64,000 nt of DNA from Paenibacillus sp. UNC499MF (GTDB taxonomy: Bacteria > Bacillota > Bacilli > Paenibacillales > NBRC-103111): positions 139,178-203,177 of the forward strand of contig NZ_FNVF01000002.1 in assembly GCF_900107975.1 (NCBI RefSeq), in the 5' to 3' direction. The position numbers and the translations under genes were made by a program. Below are positions 49,901 through 56,680 of this stretch, piece after piece. The notes under the pieces were generated by a model that did no database searches, was not told the DNA's origin, and saw only the letters and a program-made list of their open reading frames with translations. Position 1 is the stretch's first letter. The number at the start of each line of letters is the position of its first letter.

Positions 49901-50041
49901 GCTGTCGGTGCCGCCTCGCGCCTGGGGCTGGTGAACGGGCGCACGGCCGACGGATTCGTGCCTGAAGGCTCCGCCACGCGCGCCGAAAGCGCGCAGGTGA
50001 TCGCCAACCTGCTGAATAAACTGGAAGGCGCCATCCGTTAA
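43940..50041 (+). CDS. Giant SLH-anchored phosphodiester glycosidase (NAGPA)-metallophosphatase fusion
   Basis: The 2,033-residue surface protein begins with a signal peptide (LASFLSGMMLCSILLPAGQG). Domains in order: NAGPA phosphodiester glycosidase, about residues 50-400 (IAAVNGDFYDMSTGIPLG, NAMNLDGGGSSTF); Ig-like Big repeat; beta-sandwich; Ig-like; cohesin-like domain near 850-970; FN3-like phosphatase N-domain; metallophosphatase about 1180-1430 with FADSQ, HAGDMVDKG, GNHE and NGHDHIY; two Big domains; Gly/Ser hinge; a beta domain; three SLH repeats at the end. The enzymes could act in turn on a sugar-phosphodiester wall polymer, first removing the sugar and then phosphate. GGGAGGT supports ATG 43940 over the TTG at 43910. 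Confidence 0.92.
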   Translation: MAKNRRRLASFLSGMMLCSILLPAGQGLAAVPGTTASAGQIVDKRAVEIGPGATYQWMNMNLDRGPEKLHFVEFDPKNAALELQAGKTGGKVYGMQGVSQMAADADRAGNRVIAAVNGDFYDMSTGIPLGLFMGDGEILTSPPEGRDAFGLKADGTSLYGLSPKLIRTLMIGGQSSSLTEINRLRGTESLVLYTPEFHTSTMTNDLGDEVVLDVTGGAVKSGQTLTMKVSEVHKNKGNAPLAQNQVVLSASGKFRDTLASLKPGDDVTASFELEGEWKDVRVAIGGSGLLVKNGAAQPHSDPAAHPRTAVGTKADGSVILLEIDGRQPGFSEGVDLTELGRLMKDLGAVNAMNLDGGGSSTFVARMPGETTRKILNTPSDGGERKTANGLLLVNKAPEGAADKLVVQPQTERVLTGSTAAFKAAAVDANLHPASFNGTPQWSIDPAVGTFAPDGTFTAGGKAGEAVITAASGGLTGTGKVEVVEDLTELKFTDAVKTFSSGSSETLKITALRDGQVVQADNSRIQWRTEGPIGSIDAAGVFTATAETEKTGKIYAAYKNVETSLDVHIGVPPVILEDFENGLDRYNPSAGAQFKSTNVSIETDEEFVRFGKNSLKLAYDFTGMPGTSGAYLQVKSGAQPIQIPGYPEKISMWVYGDGNKHWLRAQMRDGKGAVALDFVDQTVGVDFKGWKYLEAVVPKGRTLPLTMDMPVRYMETSSAKKDAGAIYVDQIRALYGPAKDDMDPPVLKNFSPAEGETIKTNLPTIKVYGEDYGYDPAKHPGTTLIDPDKIRFYLDGALVQHTLYPPEGRIYYTPGTPLADGIHQAKVSVRDLSGNQTTKEWTFNVDTGSAKIVYDTPKDVYAGSTYSIDVKGIKTASIKNGRIDFAFDPAKVENIRLVRGPKLNDTQLTADIDGTSGLVSLKMKELQAASLTDRDIIGQIQYDIRKDAAGTNPIAFKSGSVSFANTGDTSFSFFGLPLSSEIKNQLKLQWNEYGHVQGYETEFVVKDERGAAVEGVAVLADGSSVGTTDAQGKLRTGSLTAAVKSYKLQAAKGNSYSAVSVFAVSPLGGSETPYNIAVNMGADPAASRAFIWHTNPGTEPTVVELVKQSEFTDFQGGGVKRITGDSSLYSTLDIGTIRIHKAVADGLEPGTSYVYRVGDGKGHTSKQGTFKTAESAGGPTKFLYFADSQAGDQAGFNLWGNTVKKAVADNPDAEFMVHAGDMVDKGFNEKEWNMWFGAAQEAFLNTTLVGTIGNHEVMGTRENSDFLAHFNQPGTGLDSLKGSSFSYDYKDVHFVVLNSEYQYEEQKEWLKRDLAKTNKKWKVAIFHRGPYGSIYDTAEIRNLWAPVLEENKVDLVLNGHDHIYLRTFPMKNNKIVADGQGTTYVVAGSSGPKFYPVTKRDWQRVIDEEQTQMYASVEINGDELKFVTKTVGGRIVDEFILNKKSVPPASVEIEQQHLKLAVGESVKLTAAVKPDEATDKSVTWEVYSSSPAGAVTVTADGLVKAAGLGTAVIRATSGTAPDVYGDTTVTVDRLPSGQLASIELSGKGSLKAGETDQTVTRAVYTDNSRFDLLDGVTYSSSRPAVAQIDPHGAVKALTEGTTVLSAVYGGFTAQYELTVKASGSGGSDGGSGGGSGGGSGGGSPTVPPVGPPVKPQPGSAGKLAATAAELAAMKAQGAVTFVTSAPFEELTLPGNAGALLDGAAVRVQAGNVAVTLPAAVLRELGELVPAAEREGSTLKLSAVRLSGEEARRLLGSASAASGARLAAGSDVLELHLTVTTKDGKTSELTTFAKPVTIELPVGANVNAALAGIYHIAGSGALKYVGGTWRLGKLSADVSHFSTYAVLEYGKAYADVPADHWAAGVITELTARHLIDGMTGNTFAPEREVTRAEFTAMLVRLLNLPAEGIPDFSDVSGEDWYAGAVAAASKAELVSGVGAGKFAPEAVIKRQEMAAMIVRAYESASGAKATGDDSVRFADVKASPGWVREAVGAASRLGLVNGRTADGFVPEGSATRAESAQVIANLLNKLEGAIR

Positions 50042-50082
50042 CGCGGAAAGGCGGGTAACGGTTAACACGCACGAGCAACACG

Positions 50083-50170
50083 GGGAACACGGAAGTAACA
50101 GGGAACACAGGGAACACGGGGAACACAGATAACACAGATAACACAGGTAACACAGGTAACACAGGGAATC
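50083..50170. repeat. 9-bp microsatellite, about ten units
   Basis: Units GGGAACACA, GATAACACA and GGTAACACA run head to tail after the SLH gene. No protein is encoded. The stretch 50171-50334 shows no feature. Confidence 0.8.
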
Positions 50171-50334
50171 CACCCTGCCTCTGGGAATTTTATAAGGTAC
50201 GGAACGGAGATAACGGGAGAAGCGGCCATGGCGCTGCGGATTTAGCGGAAGCTTCTCCTGTTCCGAATTCCGGGGGGTGCCGGAGGGAAGGACCGGGGAG
50301 GACAGTACCCCAAGAAACAAGGTTTTGTTTTAGC

Positions 50335-50375
50335 AGCCTGCCCGGCGTCTTTTGACGACGAGGCAGGCTTTATTT
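50335..50375 (+). terminator. Intrinsic terminator before the response regulator gene
   Basis: AGCCTGCC (50335-50342) pairs with GGCAGGCT (50362-50369) with an inner CGTC/GACG stem; TTTATTTT follows. Confidence 0.85.
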
Positions 50376-50465
50376 TGCCGCAAAAACACGGAAACTTTCT
50401 ACCCGGCTTTTCCGAAACATGATATGATTCAACCGAAACAGATTGCGGAAATGGACGGGATGAAC

Positions 50466-51176
50466 ATGCAAAATACACTGCTGCTTGTGGAAGACGATAC
50501 CGAAATCAGCGATATGGTAAGCGATTATTTGACGAAGGAAGGGTTCGTGGTGGTGCGTGCTTACGACGGGGAAGAAGCGGTCCGCATGTTTGACGGTCAG
50601 CCGTTCGATCTGGTTTTGCTGGATCTGATGCTGCCGAAACTAAGCGGCATGGACTTCCTTCAGCAGATACGCCGGAGGAGCCTCGTACCCGTTCTGATTA
50701 CGTCCGCTAAGGACGGCGATGTCGATAAGGCGCTCGGCCTCGGCTTCGGCGCGGACGATTATATCGCCAAGCCGTTCTCCATGATCGAGCTGGCCGCCCG
50801 GATCAAAGCGGCGATCCGCAGGGCGACGCAGTATGCGGCACCCGTGGAACAGACACCGGCCCCGGCCGGATTACTGCGCGTTCACGAGCTGGTCATCGAC
50901 CTCGATAATTTTTCGGTAAGCAAAAAAGGAGCGGAGCTGAAACTGACGTCCAAGGAGTTTCATCTATTGAAACTGTTTGCCGTTCACCCCAAACGGGTTT
51001 TCACGAAAGCGCAAATTTACAGCTCCGTATGGGAAGACGACTATTTCGGGGATGAAAATGTCATCAACGTCCATATGCGCCGGCTGAGGGAAAAGATCGA
51101 AGACGACCCGTCGAATCCCGTTTATATCAAGACGCTCTGGGGAATCGGTTATAAGCTGGGAGAATTCGGCGAATGA
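50466..51176 (+). CDS. OmpR-family response regulator, YcbL-like
   Basis: The receiver domain has acidic pocket LLVEDDTEIS, phospho-acceptor Asp53 in LVLLDLMLPKLSG, and Lys in YIAKPFSMIEL. A C-terminal winged helix (LTSKEFHLLKLFAVHPKRVF, VINVHMRRLREKIED) follows. The open frame extends upstream, but ATGs at 50451, 50460 and 50466 fit the protein start; 50466 follows GACGGGAT. It shares 4 bases with the kinase gene and is followed by an ABC pair, the arrangement of B. subtilis ycbLMNO and lantibiotic or bacitracin response modules. Confidence 0.93.
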   Translation: MQNTLLLVEDDTEISDMVSDYLTKEGFVVVRAYDGEEAVRMFDGQPFDLVLLDLMLPKLSGMDFLQQIRRRSLVPVLITSAKDGDVDKALGLGFGADDYIAKPFSMIELAARIKAAIRRATQYAAPVEQTPAPAGLLRVHELVIDLDNFSVSKKGAELKLTSKEFHLLKLFAVHPKRVFTKAQIYSSVWEDDYFGDENVINVHMRRLREKIEDDPSNPVYIKTLWGIGYKLGEFGE

Positions 51177-52129
51177 CCGCATGGACAGGATTGCTGCTCG
51201 CCCTGCTTGCCGTCTCCCTCATTTTTCACTTCGTGCAGTACAGAAGCAAGAAAAAGCGGGACGAGAGCCTTGCCTACATCACGGACCGGCTGGACGGGCT
51301 ATTAAGCGGAGACGCCGCCCGTGGGAAACTGCTTCATCTGACGGACGACAAGCAGCTGATCGCTCTGCTGAACGGACTGAACGGGCTTATGGAGATCAAT
51401 CAGCGAATAACGGCCACCTACAACAAAACCGAAGATTCGATGCGCAAAATGCTCGCCAACATTTCACACGATCTCAAAACGCCCCTGACCGTCGTGCTCG
51501 GTTATATGGAAACGCTCATTCAAAACCCGTCCACGCCTGACGAAGAACGGGAACGGCTGATGGGGAAAGTCCATGCGAAGGCCGGGGAAGTACTTGCCCT
51601 GATCAATCAGTTTTTCGATCTGGCCCGGCTGGAGTCCGGGGATCGGGATATTCCTCTGATCCGGGTTCTTCTCAACGAAGTGTGCTCGCAGACGATCCTC
51701 GCTTTCTATGAGCCGCTGACCTCCAAGGGTGTGGAGGTTGTAATCGAGATGCCGGAGATTCCGGTTTACGTGCTGGGGAACGAAGAGGCGCTGGTGCGCA
51801 TTTTGAACAATCTCATCTCCAACGCTTTCCAATACGGCAGTGACGGAAAAACGCTGGGCCTTACCCTGCGCGAGGACGGAGAGTACGCGTATGTCGAAGT
51901 GTGGGACCGGGGCAAGGGGATCAGCGAGCTTCATCAGGACCGGGTCTTCGAGCGCATGTATACGCTGGAGGATTCCCGCAACTCCCTCTATCAGGGAAGC
52001 GGCCTCGGGCTGACGATTACGAAGCGGCTGGTGGAGAAGCTTGGCGGCGTTATTACGCTGACCAGCAAGCCTTACGTGAAAACAACGTTCACCGTGAAGC
52101 TCAAAAAAACGGCTTACGGGAGGACGTAA
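51173..52129 (+). CDS. Sensor histidine kinase with short N-terminal anchor, YcbM-like
   Basis: The kinase has one membrane segment at residues 4-22 (WTGLLLALLAVSLIFHFV) and no extracellular sensor domain. The H box is MLANISHDLKTPLTVVLGY (His99), the N box ILNNLISNAFQYG, and G boxes WDRGKGISE and QGSGLGLTITKRL. Minimal kinases of this type usually take their signal from the partner ABC transporter or the membrane itself, consistent with the ABC genes that follow. Overlap with the regulator is ATGA. Confidence 0.93.
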   Translation: MTAWTGLLLALLAVSLIFHFVQYRSKKKRDESLAYITDRLDGLLSGDAARGKLLHLTDDKQLIALLNGLNGLMEINQRITATYNKTEDSMRKMLANISHDLKTPLTVVLGYMETLIQNPSTPDEERERLMGKVHAKAGEVLALINQFFDLARLESGDRDIPLIRVLLNEVCSQTILAFYEPLTSKGVEVVIEMPEIPVYVLGNEEALVRILNNLISNAFQYGSDGKTLGLTLREDGEYAYVEVWDRGKGISELHQDRVFERMYTLEDSRNSLYQGSGLGLTITKRLVEKLGGVITLTSKPYVKTTFTVKLKKTAYGRT

Positions 52130-52216
52130 GATTTTTGTAAGATTCGAGTAATAAAAAAGAGAAAACCGGAAGTTAAACTAAGAATCAGAAAGAGGAGATA
52201 CGAAAGGAGCCAACCA

Positions 52217-53140
52217 ATGGGCACACTGCTGAAAACGACCCGGCTGACGAAAGTGTTTGACGGCAAAGAAGTGATCTCGGATGTCGACATGACGATCCGG
52301 CAGGGGGAAATTTACGGATTTCTGGGGTTGAACGGAGCGGGCAAAACGACCGTAATGAAAATGATGACCAATCTGATTAAACCGACCGGCGGGGAAATCG
52401 AAATTTTCGGAGAGAAACTGACGGAGCGCTCTTACGAAATTCTGAAACGGATGGGCAGCATTATCGAGTATCCGGTATTTTACGACAGGCTGACTGCCAT
52501 GGAAAATTTGGAGCTTCACTGCGAATATATGGGCTTCTACAATAAAGCCGCCATTTTGGAGGCGCTCGATCTGGTCCAATTGAACAATATCGACCGCAAG
52601 CCGGTCAAAGACTTCTCGCTCGGCATGAGGCAGCGGCTCGGAATCGCGCGGGCCATCACGACCCGTCCGGAACTGCTGCTGCTCGACGAGCCGATTAACG
52701 GACTGGATCCCGTCGGTATCAAGGAATTGAGAAGCCTGTTCAAGATGCTGAGCAAGGATTACGGCATCACCCTGCTGATTTCCAGTCACATTTTGGGCGA
52801 AATCGAGCAAATTGCCGATACGGTCGGCGTCATTAGCGGAGGCAGGATGATCGAGCAAGTGTCGATGGACGAGGTAAGAGGCAAACATACCGAATACATC
52901 GAAGTGGTTACGCCCGACCTCAACAAAGCGGTCTATGTGCTGGAAAACAAGCTCGGTATGCGCAACTATAAAGTCATCAACGAGAAGACGATGCGCATAT
53001 ACGAACGGGGAGTTTCGCAGGCGGAAATTTCCCGGGGTCTGCTTCTGAACGGGGTAGAAATCGATGCCCTGAACAAGAAGGCCAGCTCGCTTGAAGATTA
53101 TTTTCTGCAATCCATTCACGGAGGCGGCGTCCATGCTTAA
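52217..53140 (+). CDS. ABC transporter ATPase, BcrA/YcbN-like (peptide-antibiotic type)
   Basis: Walker A FLGLNGAGKTTVMKMM, signature FSLGMRQRLGIARA, Walker B LLLLDEPINGLDP and switch ISSHILGEIEQIAD are all intact. The C-terminal extension (YVLENKLGMRNYKVINEKTM) is typical of the BcrA class that protects from bacitracin or lantibiotics. AAAGGAGCC precedes the ATG. The permease starts 8 bases before its stop. The unit is likely induced by the two-component system upstream. Confidence 0.93.
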   Translation: MGTLLKTTRLTKVFDGKEVISDVDMTIRQGEIYGFLGLNGAGKTTVMKMMTNLIKPTGGEIEIFGEKLTERSYEILKRMGSIIEYPVFYDRLTAMENLELHCEYMGFYNKAAILEALDLVQLNNIDRKPVKDFSLGMRQRLGIARAITTRPELLLLDEPINGLDPVGIKELRSLFKMLSKDYGITLLISSHILGEIEQIADTVGVISGGRMIEQVSMDEVRGKHTEYIEVVTPDLNKAVYVLENKLGMRNYKVINEKTMRIYERGVSQAEISRGLLLNGVEIDALNKKASSLEDYFLQSIHGGGVHA

Positions 53141-53828
53141 ATTGATGAAACTGGAACTTAAAAAAAATAAATTAGGCGGATACCTGCCGGGTATTGTGAT
53201 CGCCAATATCGTGATCCTGCTGCTCGTCGGCGTGATTCATGTAGCGGAGCGGGTAGATAACGGAGTTGCGGCTTTCCTGAACTATTCGATCGCGTTCGGT
53301 TCCATCATCGCGTTTGTCAAGATCACGTTCGTTATTTTTGCCTCCGTCATTCTGGCCAGGCTTGTGATCGGGGAGTATAATACCGGAACGGTCAACATTC
53401 TATTCACCTACCCGATCAGCCGGAAAAAGATTGTGGCAGCCAAGCTGCTGCTGGTCAGCTTCTGGACCTTCGCTGTGGTTGTCCTCTCCAGCTTGTTTGT
53501 AACTGGCGTTTTCCTGCTGGCGGATTCTTTGCTGAATATGGTGCCCGAAACGTTAACCGCCCGAATGATGGCGGATCACGTTCTGCGTATTCTGCTGAAC
53601 GCCGTGTCGGCGGCAGGGATTTGCCTGATTCCACTGCTTTTCGGCATGATGAAGAAGTCGGTTCCCGCTACGATTATTTCCGCCGTCATTCTGGTGGCCG
53701 TCACCGATTCGAATAACATGGGCTTCTCGCTGAGTGCGGGGTACATTCTTCCACTAGTTTTTGCGGCGGCCGGTGTGCTGATTGCGTGGTGGTCCGTCCG
53801 TAAAATAGAGACGGCCGATGTCCTTTAA
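53133..53828 (+). CDS. ABC-2 type permease, YcbO-like
   Basis: The 231-residue membrane protein has six hydrophobic segments (GIVIANIVILLLVGVIHVAE, IAFVKITFVIFASVILARLV, FWTFAVVVLSSLFVTGVFLL and others). It carries the EYNTGTVNILFTYPISRKKI amphipathic loop characteristic of ABC-2 permeases of the bacitracin/lantibiotic class. ACGGAGGCGG supports ATG 53133 inside the end of the ATPase gene. Last gene of the predicted four-gene unit. Confidence 0.9.
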   Translation: MLKLMKLELKKNKLGGYLPGIVIANIVILLLVGVIHVAERVDNGVAAFLNYSIAFGSIIAFVKITFVIFASVILARLVIGEYNTGTVNILFTYPISRKKIVAAKLLLVSFWTFAVVVLSSLFVTGVFLLADSLLNMVPETLTARMMADHVLRILLNAVSAAGICLIPLLFGMMKKSVPATIISAVILVAVTDSNNMGFSLSAGYILPLVFAAAGVLIAWWSVRKIETADVL

Positions 53829-53915
53829 GTGGAACGGACTGGAAAGTAAGGAAAGGATTGAACCCTTCCTCCATGATGTTGTATGATGGTTCTTTGAGGA
53901 GGGGAGAACAGGTAA

Positions 53916-55175
53916 ATGTTTACTTTGAAGGAAGAAAGCCTGAGAACAAAACGCATTTTATATGCGCTTATGGCCATTGTGCTGGCGGTTTCCGCTTTCA
54001 CTGCACTTTATTACGGAGACGATTTTTTACTGGGCACCTATGAGAAGATGGACAATGACGACGTCAAATATATGTATGCGGCAAAGGTGCTTGTGGAGGA
54101 AGGGACGCTCGTCTACAAAAGCTACCCGAACCCGACCTTGTTCATTATGCCGGGCTTTCCCGTGATGTTGTCTTTCTTTATGTGGATATTCGGGGATTAC
54201 GAAAATACGGCGATCGCCGTCAGGCTCTTTCAATGTATCTTGCAGGCGGCTTCCGTTTATCTGCTGTTCGTTATCGCCCGGCATATGTTTAATTCACGGG
54301 TCGCGCTCGTCGCCTGCATCATCGCCGCCCTGTATCCGCCGAATTATTATACCAGCGGAGTTATCTTGTCGGAGGGGATCTTTCAGATTATTTTTCTGCT
54401 GCTCGTATGCATGACCCTGTACGCGCTTCAGAAGCCGTCCGTCGGCAAATACATAGGAATCGGGGTTCTTCTGGCCCTGTGCGCTTATTTTAAGCCTCAA
54501 TTCATTTTGTTTCCGCTCATAATCGGCGTCACCTGGCTGATCCGCCGGGTCCCGTTCAAAAAGATGGTTGTGTACACGGCGACAATCGTTCTGACCGCCT
54601 GCCTGCTGTTAAGTCCATGGTGGGTCCGGAACTATGTCCAATTCGGCAAGTTTATCCCGTTTACGGACTCGTCGGGTAATCCGATGCTGATGGGGGTGCT
54701 TCCGGGTGAGCCTTCTCCGGGATTTTTCAAGGAGTATCCTCAATACTCGCCGGACGTCTACGACGATTCCACGGAGAAAGTCGGCCATATTATTTTATAC
54801 AGCCTGAAAACGAAGCCGTTCGAAACGATCAAATGGTATTTGTTCGATAAAACGATTCTGGCCTTCGAGCAGACGTTCTACTGGCTGGACTTCTGGGGGA
54901 TGCCTTACAATTTCGTTCTGGCTCTTCACATTATTTTGTGCGTGCTGGGAGTCGCGGGTTTTATAGCGGCTTTGATCAAGCGCAGGGGAGATATTCTCGT
55001 GGCGGCGCTGACGGTGGCGTACGTGATCGCGGTTCATATTCCGTTCGTCCAATTTTCGAGATACATGTATCCGATCCTATTTATCTTTACGATTTTTGCC
55101 GCCTACCTGATCGCGATGCCGTTCGGATCGCTGCCGTCCCGGAGGTCTTCTTCTGCTGCCCGGCACTATCCGTAA
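53916..55175 (+). CDS. Membrane glycosyltransferase of the GT39/PMT-ArnT superfamily
   Basis: The 419-residue integral protein begins with a membrane segment. It shows the acidic first loop (KMDNDDVKYMYAAKVLVEEG) typical of GT-C enzymes, then PGFPVMLSFFMWIFGDYENT, FQCILQAASVYLLFVIARHM and NYYTSGVILSEGIFQIIFLL. GT-C enzymes transfer sugars from polyprenyl phosphate carriers on the outer face of the membrane. The acceptor could be a surface protein such as the SLH proteins encoded on either side, but this is inference. GGAGGGGAG precedes the ATG. Confidence 0.85.
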   Translation: MFTLKEESLRTKRILYALMAIVLAVSAFTALYYGDDFLLGTYEKMDNDDVKYMYAAKVLVEEGTLVYKSYPNPTLFIMPGFPVMLSFFMWIFGDYENTAIAVRLFQCILQAASVYLLFVIARHMFNSRVALVACIIAALYPPNYYTSGVILSEGIFQIIFLLLVCMTLYALQKPSVGKYIGIGVLLALCAYFKPQFILFPLIIGVTWLIRRVPFKKMVVYTATIVLTACLLLSPWWVRNYVQFGKFIPFTDSSGNPMLMGVLPGEPSPGFFKEYPQYSPDVYDDSTEKVGHIILYSLKTKPFETIKWYLFDKTILAFEQTFYWLDFWGMPYNFVLALHIILCVLGVAGFIAALIKRRGDILVAALTVAYVIAVHIPFVQFSRYMYPILFIFTIFAAYLIAMPFGSLPSRRSSSAARHYP

Positions 55176-55312
55176 TAATACTTGCGGCCTTCTCGTGGCC
55201 GGAAAAATATCCGCAAATGGTTACGAAAGCGGAGAATGTTGTAACTTTAAAAGCGCGCCTGGATTTGGTAGCATGGAATAGTCTTCCATTTCATCCAAAT
55301 CAGGCGAGTGCG

Positions 55313-55348
55313 GCCGGACTTCTGAAAGGGAGTCCGGTCTTTTTTTTT
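55313..55348 (+). terminator. Intrinsic terminator after the GT39-like gene
   Basis: GCCGGACT (55313-55320) and AGTCCGGT (55331-55338) form a stem with one G-U pair, followed by C and nine T. Confidence 0.9.
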
Positions 55349-55386
55349 ATTTTATATGTGAATAGGACTGGAGAGTGACCGCTGTG

Positions 55387-56364
55387 ATGAAAAAAGGGGT
55401 TAAAGCGGCAGCCGCCGTGTTAGTGGCTTTCGGTTTATCGGGGCTGTATCCGTCCGCATCTTACGGCGAAGGGAGTGCATTCAAAGACGTTCCCGACGAT
55501 TTCTGGGGCAGGGACGTGATCGAATGGGCGGTCGATAATGAACTCGTCGACGGTTATCCGGACGGGAGCTTCAAGCCCGCCCAGGCGGTGGTGCAGAACG
55601 AATTTCTGGCCATGATGATCCGGGCTTACCGGCCGGGAGATTTCAAGCCGGCCCCGGACAGCTCCGATTGGGCCTCGCCTTACGTGGACTACGCGAGCCG
55701 GCTGGGGTGGCCGGTCGTTCAAACCTCCGTCATCGACCGGAACGCTTCCGCGCGGAAAGCGCTGACGAGAGGCAGGGCGGCCCAGCTTCTCGCAAGCGCG
55801 TCGGGCCGGCATTACAGCGTGGACGATTCCATCCGGTATGTGCTGGACGTGGGGCTGGCCGAAGGCAAGGAAGGGCGGAGCCCGGAAGGCTTCGGCAAAG
55901 ACGATACGCTGAACCGGGCCGAGGCCGTTACGTTCGTGCAGCGGCTGAAGGTGAACGAGAGCCGGCTGCGGCCCAGCCCGGGCAGTCTGGAGGTTTATGA
56001 TTTGAGCAAGCTGAATCCGGTCGCTTATGCCAATAAGGCGTACGGATTTTCGTTCCGCCTTCCGGCGGAGTGGGAAGGCAAAATCGATATCGAAGAGGAC
56101 GGGGACTCCGTCCGGTTCATTCATCGTGCGAGCAAATCCGACGGCGGCTTGCTCTTCTCGGTAAATGTTGGCTTCAAAGAGGATTACGAGCAGACCAGCG
56201 AACTGATCCGTACTGTCTATCTCGGCGCGAAAGGGGACCGGCACGTATATATCTGTTATCCGTCCGATGTGCAGTACAGTCTGGAAGACGCTAAGTCAGG
56301 CGCGGATTATCACAATCTGTCCGACGGGATCAAGAGCTTGAAGCCGACCTTCCAATGGAAGTAG
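55387..56364 (+). CDS. Exported SLH-domain protein
   Basis: A signal peptide (AAAAVLVAFGLSGLYPSASY) precedes SLH repeats: FKDVPDDFWGRDVIEWAVDN with VDGYPDGSFKPAQAVVQNEF, then a weaker second and a third ending TLNRAEAVTFVQRLK. The C-terminal domain (YANKAYGFSFRLPAEWEGKI) resembles the beta domains of PsbP/lipoprotein type often paired with SLH repeats. In-frame GTGs exist at 55375 and 55384; I prefer the ATG at 55387. SLH repeats at the N-terminus would tether it to pyruvylated wall polymer. Confidence 0.85.
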   Translation: MKKGVKAAAAVLVAFGLSGLYPSASYGEGSAFKDVPDDFWGRDVIEWAVDNELVDGYPDGSFKPAQAVVQNEFLAMMIRAYRPGDFKPAPDSSDWASPYVDYASRLGWPVVQTSVIDRNASARKALTRGRAAQLLASASGRHYSVDDSIRYVLDVGLAEGKEGRSPEGFGKDDTLNRAEAVTFVQRLKVNESRLRPSPGSLEVYDLSKLNPVAYANKAYGFSFRLPAEWEGKIDIEEDGDSVRFIHRASKSDGGLLFSVNVGFKEDYEQTSELIRTVYLGAKGDRHVYICYPSDVQYSLEDAKSGADYHNLSDGIKSLKPTFQWK

Positions 56365-56554
56365 GAAGAGGCAGGCTCTGGTGCTGTCATACAAGGCAGA
56401 CGTCGTTGGGATAAGTAGAAAAGGCTGAGGGGCTGCCCGGCCAGGCCGTACTATCGGTCCGGCAAGGATAGTTCTGTCGGGGGCTCCGTACTTTCGGCGG
56501 CCGGTGAAGTCTGACCTTCTTTATACGGGCAGCTTCCAGCTCAAAAAACTAACA

Positions 56555-56594
56555 AAAGGACATTTCCCCGCCTTTAGACGGGGGAATGTCCTTT
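56555..56594 (-). terminator. Terminator of the minus-strand membrane operon
   Basis: Read on the minus strand, AAAGGACATT-CCCCCG pairs with CGGGG-AATGTCCTTT and is followed by TGTTAGTTTTTT. Bases 56365-56554 hold no supportable feature. Confidence 0.85.
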
Positions 56595-56680
56595 GCCGTT
56601 GTTTTAACATGGATAAAGAAGTTCAACTGCTCCAGATCCGGTCGGTTCCGAGCCGTCATGTTATCGGCGTATGCTCGGAA

